Below are positions 10,297 through 18,772 of a stretch of DNA of 64,000 nucleotides, piece after piece. The DNA is from Nitrosomonas sp. Is79A3 (GTDB lineage: Bacteria; Pseudomonadota; Gammaproteobacteria; Burkholderiales; Nitrosomonadaceae). The stretch lies in the NCBI RefSeq assembly GCF_000219585.1, contig NC_015731.1, positions 2,542,001 through 2,606,000 on the forward strand. Direction: 5' to 3'. Numbering within the stretch: position 1 is the stretch's first letter; the number at the start of each line of letters is the position of its first letter. A model generated the notes under the pieces. That model did not search any database. It was not told the origin of the DNA and was given only the letters and a program-made list of their open reading frames with translations. The translations under genes and the position numbers were made by a program.

Positions 10297-10316
10297 AAAG
10301 CCGCATAAGCGGCTTT
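10297..10316 (-). terminator. Rho-independent terminator after the lysis genes
   Basis: On the minus strand AAAGCCGC-TTAT-GCGGCTTT is followed by AATTTTTTT, a classic hairpin with a U run. It lies between the spanin genes and the small structural gene, so the last two late genes may depend on antitermination or read-through. Confidence 0.85.
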
Positions 10317-10336
10317 GTTGTTGGGCGAATCTGTTA

Positions 10337-10855
10337 TTAGTGATCAGCAATTACATCAACCAGCGGCGCGAGTTCGGCGACACAGGCGTTGTGATCGATC
10401 GCTAATCTTTGCGCGGTTTCTGCGAGGTCTCGAAGGCGTCGTTCAACATCCCCGGGAAGTCGTATTTGTTCGGGGTCACCAGGCTGGCTGGTATTCTTGG
10501 TTTTTCCGGGCATGGCGCCGTTATCATCACAGGCTTCGGCGGTGATCCACAGCCCGCGATTAGTAGCACGCTGAGCGCGCATATCATTCTCAAGATTGTT
10601 AATCGCCTGGTCTTTTGCATTGAGCACCTCCATTGTGTTCTTTTGGTTTTTCTCGTTCTGTTCCGCTACGCGCTGCATGGCCTCACCCATCGCTTTGGCT
10701 ATCGCATCGGTCTGCGCTTTTTCTTTTTCCAGCCACTCTGCGCGCTCTACTGTGCGGCCGTTTTGATGGATCTCGTGCACGACGAACCAGCACGCGCCAA
10801 TTACCAGCAGGCCGCAAATGATGTCGGGCAAATATTTGATTAAAGATAAAGGCAT
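10337..10855 (-). CDS. Rz-like inner-membrane spanin (i-spanin)
   Basis: A 172-residue protein with one N-terminal membrane segment (IICGLLVIGACWFVVHEI), then a long charged helical region (about residues 30-100) likely to form a periplasmic coiled coil, and a C-terminal tail. This is the architecture of Rz proteins, which link inner and outer membranes at the last step of lysis. A lipoprotein gene is completely nested in another frame (10402-10620), the diagnostic Rz/Rz1 arrangement. It follows the holin gene with a 13-codon frame in between. Confidence 0.88.
   Translation of the reverse strand: MPLSLIKYLPDIICGLLVIGACWFVVHEIHQNGRTVERAEWLEKEKAQTDAIAKAMGEAMQRVAEQNEKNQKNTMEVLNAKDQAINNLENDMRAQRATNRGLWITAEACDDNGAMPGKTKNTSQPGDPEQIRLPGDVERRLRDLAETAQRLAIDHNACVAELAPLVDVIADH
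10402..10620 (-). CDS. Rz1-like outer-membrane spanin lipoprotein (nested)
   Basis: A 72-residue protein encoded inside the Rz frame in another phase. The N-terminus has basic residues, a hydrophobic core and the lipobox LIAGC, so the mature protein would start with a lipidated cysteine. The mature part is short and proline-rich (SPPKPVMITAPCPEKPRIPA), as in Rz1 proteins. It would bridge to Rz and fuse the membranes during lysis. The nesting and lipobox make this call reliable despite low sequence conservation in the family. Confidence 0.88.
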   Translation of the reverse strand: MQKTRRLTILRMICALSVLLIAGCGSPPKPVMITAPCPEKPRIPASLVTPNKYDFPGMLNDAFETSQKPRKD

Positions 10856-10856
10856 A

Positions 10857-10898
10857 TCAGCACCCGTAATAGTCTTTTACCCACTCGTCTTCGGTCAT
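10857..10898 (-). CDS. 13-residue coupled frame between holin and Rz
   Basis: ATG 10898 overlaps the holin stop (ATGA), and the frame reads MTEDEWVKDYYGC before TGA, one base before the Rz start. Tight coupling on both sides suggests it is translated, either as a micropeptide or as a relic of a longer gene such as the missing endolysin. No function can be assigned. Confidence 0.35.
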   Translation of the reverse strand: MTEDEWVKDYYGC

Positions 10899-11227
10899 TC
10901 TTTATCCGAAAGCGTATTGACTCGTTTTGAAAAGGCTTGCTCGATCAGGAACAAAAGCCTGGTTCCCATGTGTCCGCCCACGCCGGATGCCGCCGCGCAT
11001 ACGCCAAGCGGCTGGTCATAGGAGGCAAGGATCATGAAAACGCCAACGCCGACAAGCCCGCTAGTGCATATCTCCCCGATTAGTTCAACAAAGTTGAACA
11101 CTCTCGTGTGGCCCTGCTTAACTTTTGAATACCAGTTGACAAAACCACCGGCCACGGCCATTCCCATGGCAAGCGCCCAGGTCGCCAGCGACCATGTGGT
11201 CGGATCTTTGATCGGCATAGGTCTCAT
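10895..11227 (-). CDS. Phage holin
   Basis: A 110-residue protein with three hydrophobic segments (LATWALAMGMAVAGGFVNWY; a central one around GLVGVGVFMILAS; and one around the PLGVCAAASGVGGHMG stretch) and a charged C-terminus ending LSDKE. It matches class I holins, which permeabilise the inner membrane at a set time. Position next to the spanin genes supports this. The start could be ATG 11227 or ATG 11218; neither has a strong ribosome site. No endolysin gene is found in the usual place between holin and Rz. Confidence 0.8.
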   Translation of the reverse strand: MRPMPIKDPTTWSLATWALAMGMAVAGGFVNWYSKVKQGHTRVFNFVELIGEICTSGLVGVGVFMILASYDQPLGVCAAASGVGGHMGTRLLFLIEQAFSKRVNTLSDKE

Positions 11228-11234
11228 GTCCTAT

Positions 11235-11531
11235 TTACAAGTAGATGCCGACAGAAACCCCGGCAGCAAAGCCGGATAAGAACAGGAAAGCAACATACAG
11301 CGGCGTGTATCGGCTGCTTTGCGCTTTCTCTATCAATGGGTCGATGATCTGGTCGGCCTTGTCGTTCGCAGTTTCCAGCGCACTAAAATGCTTTTCAGCA
11401 TTCTGCTTTGTATCAGCAACCATTTTGGCAAGATCCTTGCGCAGATTCGATAGGCTGCTGTAACTAAGTGCATCCTCAATCTTTTTGAGATCTGCTGCGA
11501 GTTGTTCTTTGATTACTTGTATCTTTTCCAT
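11235..11531 (-). CDS. Coiled-coil protein with C-terminal membrane anchor
   Basis: A 98-residue protein. Residues 1-75 are rich in Lys, Glu, Leu and Ala with heptad-like spacing and no proline until the end, suggesting a coiled coil. Residues 78-98 form one hydrophobic segment (YVAFLFLSGFAAGVSVGIYL) as a tail anchor. It lies in the lysis cassette next to the holin, so an antiholin or lysis accessory role is possible. No family was recognised. A good ribosome site (GGAGAGTCAGC) precedes the start. Confidence 0.6.
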   Translation of the reverse strand: MEKIQVIKEQLAADLKKIEDALSYSSLSNLRKDLAKMVADTKQNAEKHFSALETANDKADQIIDPLIEKAQSSRYTPLYVAFLFLSGFAAGVSVGIYL

Positions 11532-11594
11532 GCTGACTCTCCAAATAAAAGAGCCGCTGGTTAGGCGGCTCGTGTTAGTGTTTAAAATTACCGG

Positions 11595-12152
11595 TCACCA
11601 GGCGATAGCGTCAATACCCTCCGCCGTGGTTGCTTCATTCACCGCTGCTGTCTTTGTCATTAGGTTGTTGTCTGCGGCAAGCCCTCGCGCCAGGATCGCA
11701 GCACCGAGTCCCTGTAAATCTGCATAAGTCATTGCATGTGGCGTATCCGACGAATCCCGCCAATACATGTTCTCTGGAACGCTGCCAATTGCCAACACTT
11801 GGGCAAGCAGTCCCTGGCTGGCAGAGTCGGCGCGCCAGGTGTGGCCCAGGTATTCGATAGCCGCAAAATTCGCGGCCGTTGCAAGCGCGGTGAACTGCGC
11901 TATTTTTTCGGCGCGTTTTGCAGGCAGGATGACTTGGTCGGCGATTGCGTTGCCTGTCCAAACACCGTCGATGTAACTCCACCCGCCGCCCACGAATTGG
12001 CCTGGGATGCTGTCAACGGTTTCCAGCGTCAGATCGTTTGGGTCTATATTGCGAAACTGCCACCCGGCGCCACGGCATCCATCGCCATCCAGCACCAGGT
12101 CATTCCCGGCGAAGATCACGACGTTGTCAGATTGACGCTTGATGATTTTCAT
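11595..12152 (-). CDS. DUF4376-like phage tail protein
   Basis: A 185-residue protein starting at ATG 12152, one base after the stop of the upstream fibre gene. The C-terminal half has the pattern of DUF4376: a helical run, a short GHTWRADSASQGLLAQVLA segment, then MYWRDSSDTPHAMTYADLQG. Such proteins follow tail-fibre genes in many phages, possibly as fibre assembly or tip proteins. The N-terminal half contains GGGWSYIDGVW. Its position in the tail module supports a tail role; the precise function is unknown. A short hairpin (AGCCGC...GCGGCT) at 11550-11570 lies downstream. Confidence 0.65.
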   Translation of the reverse strand: MKIIKRQSDNVVIFAGNDLVLDGDGCRGAGWQFRNIDPNDLTLETVDSIPGQFVGGGWSYIDGVWTGNAIADQVILPAKRAEKIAQFTALATAANFAAIEYLGHTWRADSASQGLLAQVLAIGSVPENMYWRDSSDTPHAMTYADLQGLGAAILARGLAADNNLMTKTAAVNEATTAEGIDAIAW

Positions 12153-12153
12153 T

Positions 12154-13872
12154 TTAGGCAGCAAGCTCGATCGTTTTGGCGCTTAAGTACGTCGAGCTGT
12201 TACGGCAGACTTGCATAATATGTGTACTGTCGAGCGCGACAATGTCAAGGTATCCGTTCGACACTTCGACGCTTGATTCCAGTTTGTCAGCAATCGGCAG
12301 CGGGACGATATTGTCATCACTGGTAATCCTCAGCATCAGCCCATCCGCACCGAGGCTGCCCCCGCCAAGCCACGACACATAAGCTGTGTTATCGTTAAGC
12401 TTAACCACATTCAGTTCGATCGATGTCACGCCTCCGACGCGCAGCGCTTGGTATCGCAAGATAACCGGGGACGTTCCGGAGATGTCCAACAGCACGGCCA
12501 TAATGTCGCCGTAAGTGCGATCGATGCCGGTCACTACCAGCGCACGGGTGGCGCTTAAAATAGCCAGGCCGAACGACAATACTGGAGAGGTTCCAGGCAT
12601 CAAGGAGAAATCACGGACTGACCCGGTAGGTGCCGGTGTTGACACGCTGACAGATTGCAGCCGCGCTTGAATTTTGTTGCCGGTGTTGTTGCGGAAACAA
12701 ACCAGCGCTTTCGTGCTGCTGACCTTCCCGACCCTCATGTATCCCCCAGCGCAGTTTGTCGCATCAGCAGCTACTTCAGCACTTGCGGTGATCGCGCTGC
12801 CTGAAATATCTAGTACCCTCTCTTTCGGAGTGTTTGCGCTTGATCCTTGGTACAGGCACAATAGTTGCGTTGAGGATAGCGCGGTCAGTGCAGTTCCGCT
12901 TCCGCCGGTTGCCGTGTCAATGGTTGCGACTGCGCCGGGAGTAATGTTGTTGCCGGAAATATCCAACACATAACCTTTGGTTGCGCCGGTCGATATTTTG
13001 TAAACCACAGTGGCTTGATTGCTCGCCTGAGCCGCAACGCTGATGTCCGACGAAGCCTCTGCATTGATGGCGGTCTGAGTACCGGATGCCGACCCGTAAT
13101 TAATGATGACCGCGTATAAATAACTTGATACGCCAGTATTCCTGAAGCAACAAATCGCTTTTGTGCTGGTCAGCATTGCCACGGCAATGTAGCGTGAGTC
13201 GTTTGCGTTGATCACTTCCGCCGAATTGCCGGAATAAACCTGATCGACACCTTGCCCGCTCACGTGCCAGGTGCCTGCGCCTGTGCTGTTGTCGGAACAC
13301 ATCGCCGCGACGGTTTGCCCAGGATTTACATAAAACAGGAATGCGCCGCCATATCTGTGCACCGCATAACGATATTGTCCGGTGTTGACAAACACGAAAA
13401 CCGGCGAGCCTTCGTCGATTGTTGTTGCGCTTGGCAGCGTGGTTTTCTTTCCGGATGCTGTCATTGCGATGTTTTGCAGCCGTCCGCTGGTTGCGCTCAT
13501 CGTGATGTCCACCGCGCTGCTGGTAACATCCGCCCCGCCTGGTCCTGTTTTGGTCAACAAGCGCCAGTTTGTGGGGTCGCTCGCGGGATCAATAGTCCGG
13601 CTTCCGGTAGTTTTGCAACGGTAATTACAATAGTCAGTTGGAGACCAGGCGATATCGCCTTCGGTGTAACTCCCGGAAACCCATTTTGCTGCAGCGGCAG
13701 AGGCCGCATCCGCCTCGACATCGGCGGCCAAGGCTGCGATATCTTCCGCCTGCGCATTCATTTGTTCGATGCGCGTGCGCAGTTGATCCCAAGCCAGGTC
13801 GGCTTGCGCTTCAAAGGTTTGCGGATCGCCACTATTGGGATCTGCTGTGATCGGGTCGATTGTTGCTACCAT
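12154..13872 (-). CDS. Large tail fibre protein with repeated beta blades
   Basis: A 572-residue protein. After an N-terminal helical part (about residues 20-62, AQAEDIAALAADVEADAAS) comes a CBM5/12-like segment (WVSGSYTEGDIAWSP ... NYRCKTT ... NWRLL). From about residue 230 to the end it contains repeats of roughly 50-60 residues built around VLDISG and LSSTxALVCFRN, as in a beta-propeller or fibrous receptor-binding domain. It probably forms side fibres or a tip that recognises the host. The internal repeat makes it prone to domain exchange. No enzymatic motif was noticed. Confidence 0.75.
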   Translation of the reverse strand: MVATIDPITADPNSGDPQTFEAQADLAWDQLRTRIEQMNAQAEDIAALAADVEADAASAAAAKWVSGSYTEGDIAWSPTDYCNYRCKTTGSRTIDPASDPTNWRLLTKTGPGGADVTSSAVDITMSATSGRLQNIAMTASGKKTTLPSATTIDEGSPVFVFVNTGQYRYAVHRYGGAFLFYVNPGQTVAAMCSDNSTGAGTWHVSGQGVDQVYSGNSAEVINANDSRYIAVAMLTSTKAICCFRNTGVSSYLYAVIINYGSASGTQTAINAEASSDISVAAQASNQATVVYKISTGATKGYVLDISGNNITPGAVATIDTATGGSGTALTALSSTQLLCLYQGSSANTPKERVLDISGSAITASAEVAADATNCAGGYMRVGKVSSTKALVCFRNNTGNKIQARLQSVSVSTPAPTGSVRDFSLMPGTSPVLSFGLAILSATRALVVTGIDRTYGDIMAVLLDISGTSPVILRYQALRVGGVTSIELNVVKLNDNTAYVSWLGGGSLGADGLMLRITSDDNIVPLPIADKLESSVEVSNGYLDIVALDSTHIMQVCRNSSTYLSAKTIELAA

Positions 13873-13875
13873 TTT

Positions 13876-14814
13876 TTATAGTTCCTGAATTTCAATGTCT
13901 GCGATAGATTCGATTGCGTTTTCAACCGAGTACGAATACTGTTTGTACAACCCGATGGTGAAAAGACTTTCAAAATAACCGTCTGTCGTTAAGACCACTC
14001 CGGCCCAGAATGTCACCTCACCATTCAGGTCATCAATAATGTTTTTTATTCCGTTGACCTGTGCCTTTGCTTGTATCAATTGCAATTGATTCGCGGGCAC
14101 ATTACGCCGTTTTTTGATTTTCGCTTCACCGTCGAACGTCCTGGTAAAAGTGGAGAAATTCTCGCGCGTAACCTTGCCCTTGAACTGCGCTTTTCCGATA
14201 TCGAAAGCGACAGCCGCTATAATCTGCCCAACCCGAACCTTTCCGACTGCTTTAACGAAAGTCAGCCTGAACGTGTAATTTGCATTTAGCGGCAGCCCAC
14301 TGAAAAGGGTTTTGGCTATTTGCCGGAAAGGCGCGTAAGTCCATGTGTACCAGTCGTAAACATCTCTGGCCAAAAGATTTTTTGTTTCTGTGTGAACGAT
14401 TGTTGCGCCATTCAACACATCCAGCGTCACCGAGTCCGCAATGATGTTGCCGATCGCAATTGCGCCAACCCTTGCGGCCGGATCTACACTGACGATATAC
14501 GGAGAATCCGCGCTGTTCTGGGTGTTTCGATCCGATTGAAACGGCGCATACTTATTGACCGCGCCAAGATCGATCCAATATGCGTTATTCTCATCATCCG
14601 GATAGGCTTCCGGGATCTTGCCGGTTGCCGTATCGCTGGTGTGTGCCAGCTTGCATTCGAACTTGTGATACAGATCGCCGATCAAATAAGACCGGGTATC
14701 ACCGACCGCGTAAACCGTAGCGTCCGCCCAGGCGGTTTCGCCGGTGTCCGGATAAGGCACCGTTGACGCCGTGACCATCGCGCCGCGGATGTTGATCGGG
14801 CGGCCGGTTATCAT
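13876..14814 (-). CDS. Phage tail tip/baseplate-like protein
   Basis: A 312-residue protein whose start overlaps the tape-measure stop (ATGA). The N-terminal 75 residues resemble a carbohydrate-binding module (ADATVYAVGDTRSYLIGDLYHKFEC ... YWIDLGAVN; shown only in part), similar in plan to the module in the neighbouring fibre protein. The rest is a beta-rich domain. Directly after the tape-measure gene most siphophages encode a distal tail protein and a hub; this gene holds that position and may combine these roles. The function is inferred from order. Confidence 0.6.
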   Translation of the reverse strand: MITGRPINIRGAMVTASTVPYPDTGETAWADATVYAVGDTRSYLIGDLYHKFECKLAHTSDTATGKIPEAYPDDENNAYWIDLGAVNKYAPFQSDRNTQNSADSPYIVSVDPAARVGAIAIGNIIADSVTLDVLNGATIVHTETKNLLARDVYDWYTWTYAPFRQIAKTLFSGLPLNANYTFRLTFVKAVGKVRVGQIIAAVAFDIGKAQFKGKVTRENFSTFTRTFDGEAKIKKRRNVPANQLQLIQAKAQVNGIKNIIDDLNGEVTFWAGVVLTTDGYFESLFTIGLYKQYSYSVENAIESIADIEIQEL

Positions 14815-17800
14815 GCCGCAACAGCCTTCTGACGCATTGCCAGTCCGCTATCTGTTTCTTCCATCGCGTCTCTGAGCAAGCTGCGTAAGCTATCGCTCGA
14901 AACAGTTCCTTTCTCAACCTCCCTGACCAACTGCTTAATCGCGCCGATTAGATCCTGATTCTGTTCGGTGTTAAATATCCGCTCGCCACGCTCCACGATC
15001 GACAACCCAGTCTTGGGAACGAACGACGCGCCGGTAGCAAAACGCGGGATCGATGCCGAGTACAAACTGGATGCATTAGCAAGCCCGGTTTGCAGCATCG
15101 CTTTTTCAAAGTTGAACTGATCAAGTTCGCTGTTCTTCGCGTAGATATCGGCGGCTATTACGTTCTGTAAATCAGTAATCGCGGCTACATTCGCGCCTTT
15201 TGCACGCTGATAATCCAGTGATGTCGAAAAGCCGCCGGTCCCCATGCCGCTTAATACTGATAGCGCGGCTTGCAAATTAGGATCATACGGGTCACCATTT
15301 GAGACAATACGGCGCGCCGTGTCAACGGACATCAAGTTGATTGAGTTGACAGTGCCGAGAAGCTGATTGGCTATGTTGTCAAGTTCGCTGATCGCGCTCG
15401 TCGTTTCCTGGATGCTTTTGTTCAGACGCTGGCCGTATTCGGTATCATCCGCATTCCGCGCAACAATCTCGCGCGACGCATTGATTGCTGCCTGAGCGGC
15501 CGATTCTGAAGATTGCGCAAGTTGGTCTTGCGCATTTCTAACCTCAATGAATGCAGGAGCCAGAGATAGCAATGATTGCAAGGTTTCCTCGGACACACCA
15601 TTGACTTTTCCGAACGATTGCACCAGGCCTTTGAATTGGTCTCTGGTCAAATCGGCCGATAAATTTAGTTTATGCAATTCATCGTTCAATTTTTCCTGAA
15701 CTGGCGCAAGACGCTCAGCATCGGTCAGGAAATTTTGCGCAAAGAAAGCTGCTTTTTGGTTTAGCGCATCTATCCCACCGGCTGCATCGACAAAGCCAGT
15801 GCGGCCTTCGAAGCTGGCCCCGGATATGAAGGCGCGGGATTCTGCCACGGATTTGCCAAGGATCGTGGCAGCATCGGACAGCGCGTTGAATTCTGTTCCA
15901 AGGCGAGTAACAGTTTGCAGCGCAGATTCCCCACGCTTGGCCAGATCGTCAACCTGCGGGACAAGACCGCGCGCCAGGGAATCGGAAATTTTCGTTATTT
16001 CCCCGGCAATCTGCTCATCAGTGAGCATCTTGCCTTTATCGGATAAGATGCTGATAGAATAAGAGAAATTATCTATGCTGTCAGAGCTGATGCCGAGATC
16101 ATCGGCAACCTGCCGCAGGCTGCTGGATGTTTGCTGTGTGGTCTCGTTGATTAAGCTGAAGGTGTCTTTCGCCACTTTCGCCAAGTCGTTCGCGAAACCA
16201 GCCAACTTCCCATTGTCGGTTGAAACAGCGCCGGTAACTGCGTCAATATTCGCGAAGTCTATTTTGTCCGAACGGAATAAGCCGCCCTTGGCCTTGAATC
16301 TTGTGCTCAACGAGCCTGATTCAAAACCACTCGCCCCGATTTCTCCGGTCAGAGACGTGCCCTGTTGCTTCATTGGGCCGCGGCCGAACAGACCGGCCAC
16401 AATATCCCAGCCAGCTCCAAGGATTGGAATTTTCTGCATAAAATCAGTGAAGCCATTGCCCAGGGTTTTGTCACCGGCAAAAGCATTGCTCATTGTATTG
16501 AGTGCAAAAGCGCCAAGCATAGGCAGCGCAAATGCGCCCAGTCCACCGCCACTCATCATGCCGCTGATACCGCTAGTGATTCCGCTCGCGCCACCCTTCA
16601 AAAGGCTCATTATTCCGGCACCAGAGCCAACATTGCTTAATAGGCTTGATCCGCCGGATGCCGCGGCAGGAGCACTAAGTAAAGCCCCCGTGCCGCCGAC
16701 TCCGCCGAATATCTGGCTCAGCCCCAACGCATTGGCAATCTTCATGGCTGCGAATTCTGCACCCATCCTGCGCACGGCATTCGCCACGCCGGATATCATG
16801 CCTTTCAGACCATCGTCGAACGGATCGAAGAGGAAATTGGCCATTGATGTTTGGATGTTCCGCGCGGCCTGAACGGCATACTGGTTCGTGTCATCAGCCA
16901 TTTTCTGCGCAGATTGACCGGTGTTACCCAATTCTTCCTGAGCTTTCTTCAAAGCGCGGTTATAGCTGTCTATTCCCAAGCCACCAACCGGAAGGTTTAA
17001 CAGCGTATTCAGCTCGTCAACCGTCTGCGCAAAACGTTCATCCGCAGTCATGTTTTGTTCTGTGATCGATTTCACGCGAGACAACTGAGACTCCAACAGC
17101 TTGGCGGCCGTCGTCTCGGATTCGATCTGATCGATTAGCGGGTCAGCTGCGTCCGACAGCCCAAGCTTGGCGGCTTGCATTTTCCTGATTTCAACGCTGG
17201 TCTTACCAAGCTGATCGGCTTCCTGCTGCAATTTGTCCATGAATGCCTGGCTCGCATCAATGGCTTGACGGGTGGATTGCGTGGCTTCTCTCTGCGCGGC
17301 TGGCATGTTTAGTGCGAAATCGATGGTTTTTTTCAGCCCGCCGTCGGTTGTGGCTGCTGCAAGTTTCTTATCGCCGTTTAAAACGGTATCAACGAACTGA
17401 TTGAAATCATCAGTCGCACGAACAAGATCCTTCCCCCTTTCTTCGCCAATGAAGAAAGCGCCCTTGAAATCCAGATTAGCCAGAGCCACAAGCTGTGCAG
17501 CGGTTCCGCCTATCTGGCGGCCCACCTCATTAATAACATCAACCGTAGCGCGTCCGGCAATGGCGATACCTTTTAGAATGGTGGCGACGACAGAGCTGGT
17601 TGTGCTGAATTCCCCGAATGATCCGGAGGACAGGTTCGTGGCTGCGGCAATGTCCAATAATGTAGGCAGGAGATTCTGCGCCAACTGCTCGAATATGCTA
17701 TCCACAGCAGCATTGGAACGCGCCAACGCATCATTAAATTCATCCGCCTGCTGCGCTGAACCGGCGGAGGATGCGGTGACATCATCAATCCCACGCGCCA

Positions 17801-18398
17801 GGTTGTTCAGGATCGGCAATTGATCCGCGCCGCTTTTGCCGAAAAGCGCTTGAGCGACGGCTGTTTTTTGGGTATTGTCCTTATATTCCTGCAGCGATCT
17901 GGCAACATCAATATAAACATCCGCTGCCGTTCTGAGTTCGCCGTTGCTGTCACGCGCGCTGACTCCGATGGCATCCAGCGCGCGCATGGCCTGGTTACCC
18001 TCATCATCGAAGCTGCCAAGACCTTTGGCCAGACGGGAAATACTTTGTTCGATCGCGCCAAAGTCATCACCGAAATTCTTGGCCGTCTTCTGGATGCGCG
18101 AAAGATCTTCAACGGAAGATCCGGTTTTCTGCGCGGCATCGTCGAGACTGGCCAGGATGTCAATGTTTTGTTTGGTTCTGGTAATGACAGCATCGATACC
18201 GACGATTGATGTAACCACACCAACCGCACCGGCGGCGACATTACCAAAAAATTCCTTGGCGCTTTGCTCGGCCTGGTCAAAACTTTTCTGCGAATTTTGG
18301 GCGAACTTGAGCGCTTCCTGGCTGCTTCTGTCTAAACCTTGCGTGTATTCCGCGTGGTCTAATGCCAGTTTGACTACTAAAGATCCCAGTGCAGACAC
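14811..18398 (-). CDS. Tail tape measure protein
   Basis: At 1195 residues it is the longest gene of the prophage, located after the tail chaperone genes as expected. The N-terminus (SLVVKLALDHAEYTQGLDR) begins a long helical region; the centre (about residues 560-680) is rich in Gly, Ala, Met and Leu with hydrophobic stretches (GGGLGAFALPMLGAFALNTM), the membrane-active section typical of tape measures; the C-terminus has FATGASFVPKTGLSIVERGERIFN. It sets tail length and is ejected during infection. Its length implies a tail of very roughly 150-180 nm by the usual residue-to-length rule. Confidence 0.93.
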   Translation of the reverse strand: MSALGSLVVKLALDHAEYTQGLDRSSQEALKFAQNSQKSFDQAEQSAKEFFGNVAAGAVGVVTSIVGIDAVITRTKQNIDILASLDDAAQKTGSSVEDLSRIQKTAKNFGDDFGAIEQSISRLAKGLGSFDDEGNQAMRALDAIGVSARDSNGELRTAADVYIDVARSLQEYKDNTQKTAVAQALFGKSGADQLPILNNLARGIDDVTASSAGSAQQADEFNDALARSNAAVDSIFEQLAQNLLPTLLDIAAATNLSSGSFGEFSTTSSVVATILKGIAIAGRATVDVINEVGRQIGGTAAQLVALANLDFKGAFFIGEERGKDLVRATDDFNQFVDTVLNGDKKLAAATTDGGLKKTIDFALNMPAAQREATQSTRQAIDASQAFMDKLQQEADQLGKTSVEIRKMQAAKLGLSDAADPLIDQIESETTAAKLLESQLSRVKSITEQNMTADERFAQTVDELNTLLNLPVGGLGIDSYNRALKKAQEELGNTGQSAQKMADDTNQYAVQAARNIQTSMANFLFDPFDDGLKGMISGVANAVRRMGAEFAAMKIANALGLSQIFGGVGGTGALLSAPAAASGGSSLLSNVGSGAGIMSLLKGGASGITSGISGMMSGGGLGAFALPMLGAFALNTMSNAFAGDKTLGNGFTDFMQKIPILGAGWDIVAGLFGRGPMKQQGTSLTGEIGASGFESGSLSTRFKAKGGLFRSDKIDFANIDAVTGAVSTDNGKLAGFANDLAKVAKDTFSLINETTQQTSSSLRQVADDLGISSDSIDNFSYSISILSDKGKMLTDEQIAGEITKISDSLARGLVPQVDDLAKRGESALQTVTRLGTEFNALSDAATILGKSVAESRAFISGASFEGRTGFVDAAGGIDALNQKAAFFAQNFLTDAERLAPVQEKLNDELHKLNLSADLTRDQFKGLVQSFGKVNGVSEETLQSLLSLAPAFIEVRNAQDQLAQSSESAAQAAINASREIVARNADDTEYGQRLNKSIQETTSAISELDNIANQLLGTVNSINLMSVDTARRIVSNGDPYDPNLQAALSVLSGMGTGGFSTSLDYQRAKGANVAAITDLQNVIAADIYAKNSELDQFNFEKAMLQTGLANASSLYSASIPRFATGASFVPKTGLSIVERGERIFNTEQNQDLIGAIKQLVREVEKGTVSSDSLRSLLRDAMEETDSGLAMRQKAVAA

Positions 18399-18772
18399 TA
18401 TTCTTTTTCCCTAAAAACGCTGAGCGCTATTTCTTCCATGAAACGAATGTCATTCATCAGCGAACCCCGGCGATGTTTGCGGATGTTCTGCATATTCATG
18501 AGCGATTCGACCGATTGATAATTAATCCCGATCCGCTTGCCGGATGGCGCAATTTGCCATTGTGTTCCGACTGACCGGAACAATAATACTGATCGCCAGT
18601 TATCTGGCCAGACATCGCAATCGTTCTCCGTCTGCCCAGAGAAACTTGCCGTTGCTGACGCAATAATCTCAGGCGGCGCGCCGCTTGCGATGAGGCCATC
18701 AATGACATTCTGATCGATCCCTAAGCCATTTGTTTGCGGGTCACCCGCCAAGTAGCGGGCGACCGCTTCTAG
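18398..18772 (-). CDS. DUF1799 tail chaperone extension, probably made by -1 frameshift
   Basis: The frame carries DUF1799 features (DCDVWPDNWRSVLLFRSVGTQW and a GINYQSVESLM end; shown as motifs). It has no good start of its own; the only candidate is TTG at 18751 without a ribosome site. Its frame is open back through 18772, where it meets the slippery heptamer at the end of the upstream gene. After a -1 shift the reading becomes KKLEAVARYLAGDPQTNGLG, giving a fusion of about 232 residues. This mirrors lambda gpG/gpGT. The C-terminal domain would recruit tail tube protein to the tape measure. Confidence 0.8.
   Translation of the reverse strand, partial: LEAVARYLAGDPQTNGLGIDQNVIDGLIASGAPPEIIASATASFSGQTENDCDVWPDNWRSVLLFRSVGTQWQIAPSGKRIGINYQSVESLMNMQNIRKHRRGSLMNDIRFMEEIALSVFREKE

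Noticed and set aside
16075..16872. 265-codon plus-strand frame opposite the tape measure gene
   Set aside because: It is a complement shadow with low-complexity Pro/Ser composition; the tape measure gene on the other strand is certain.
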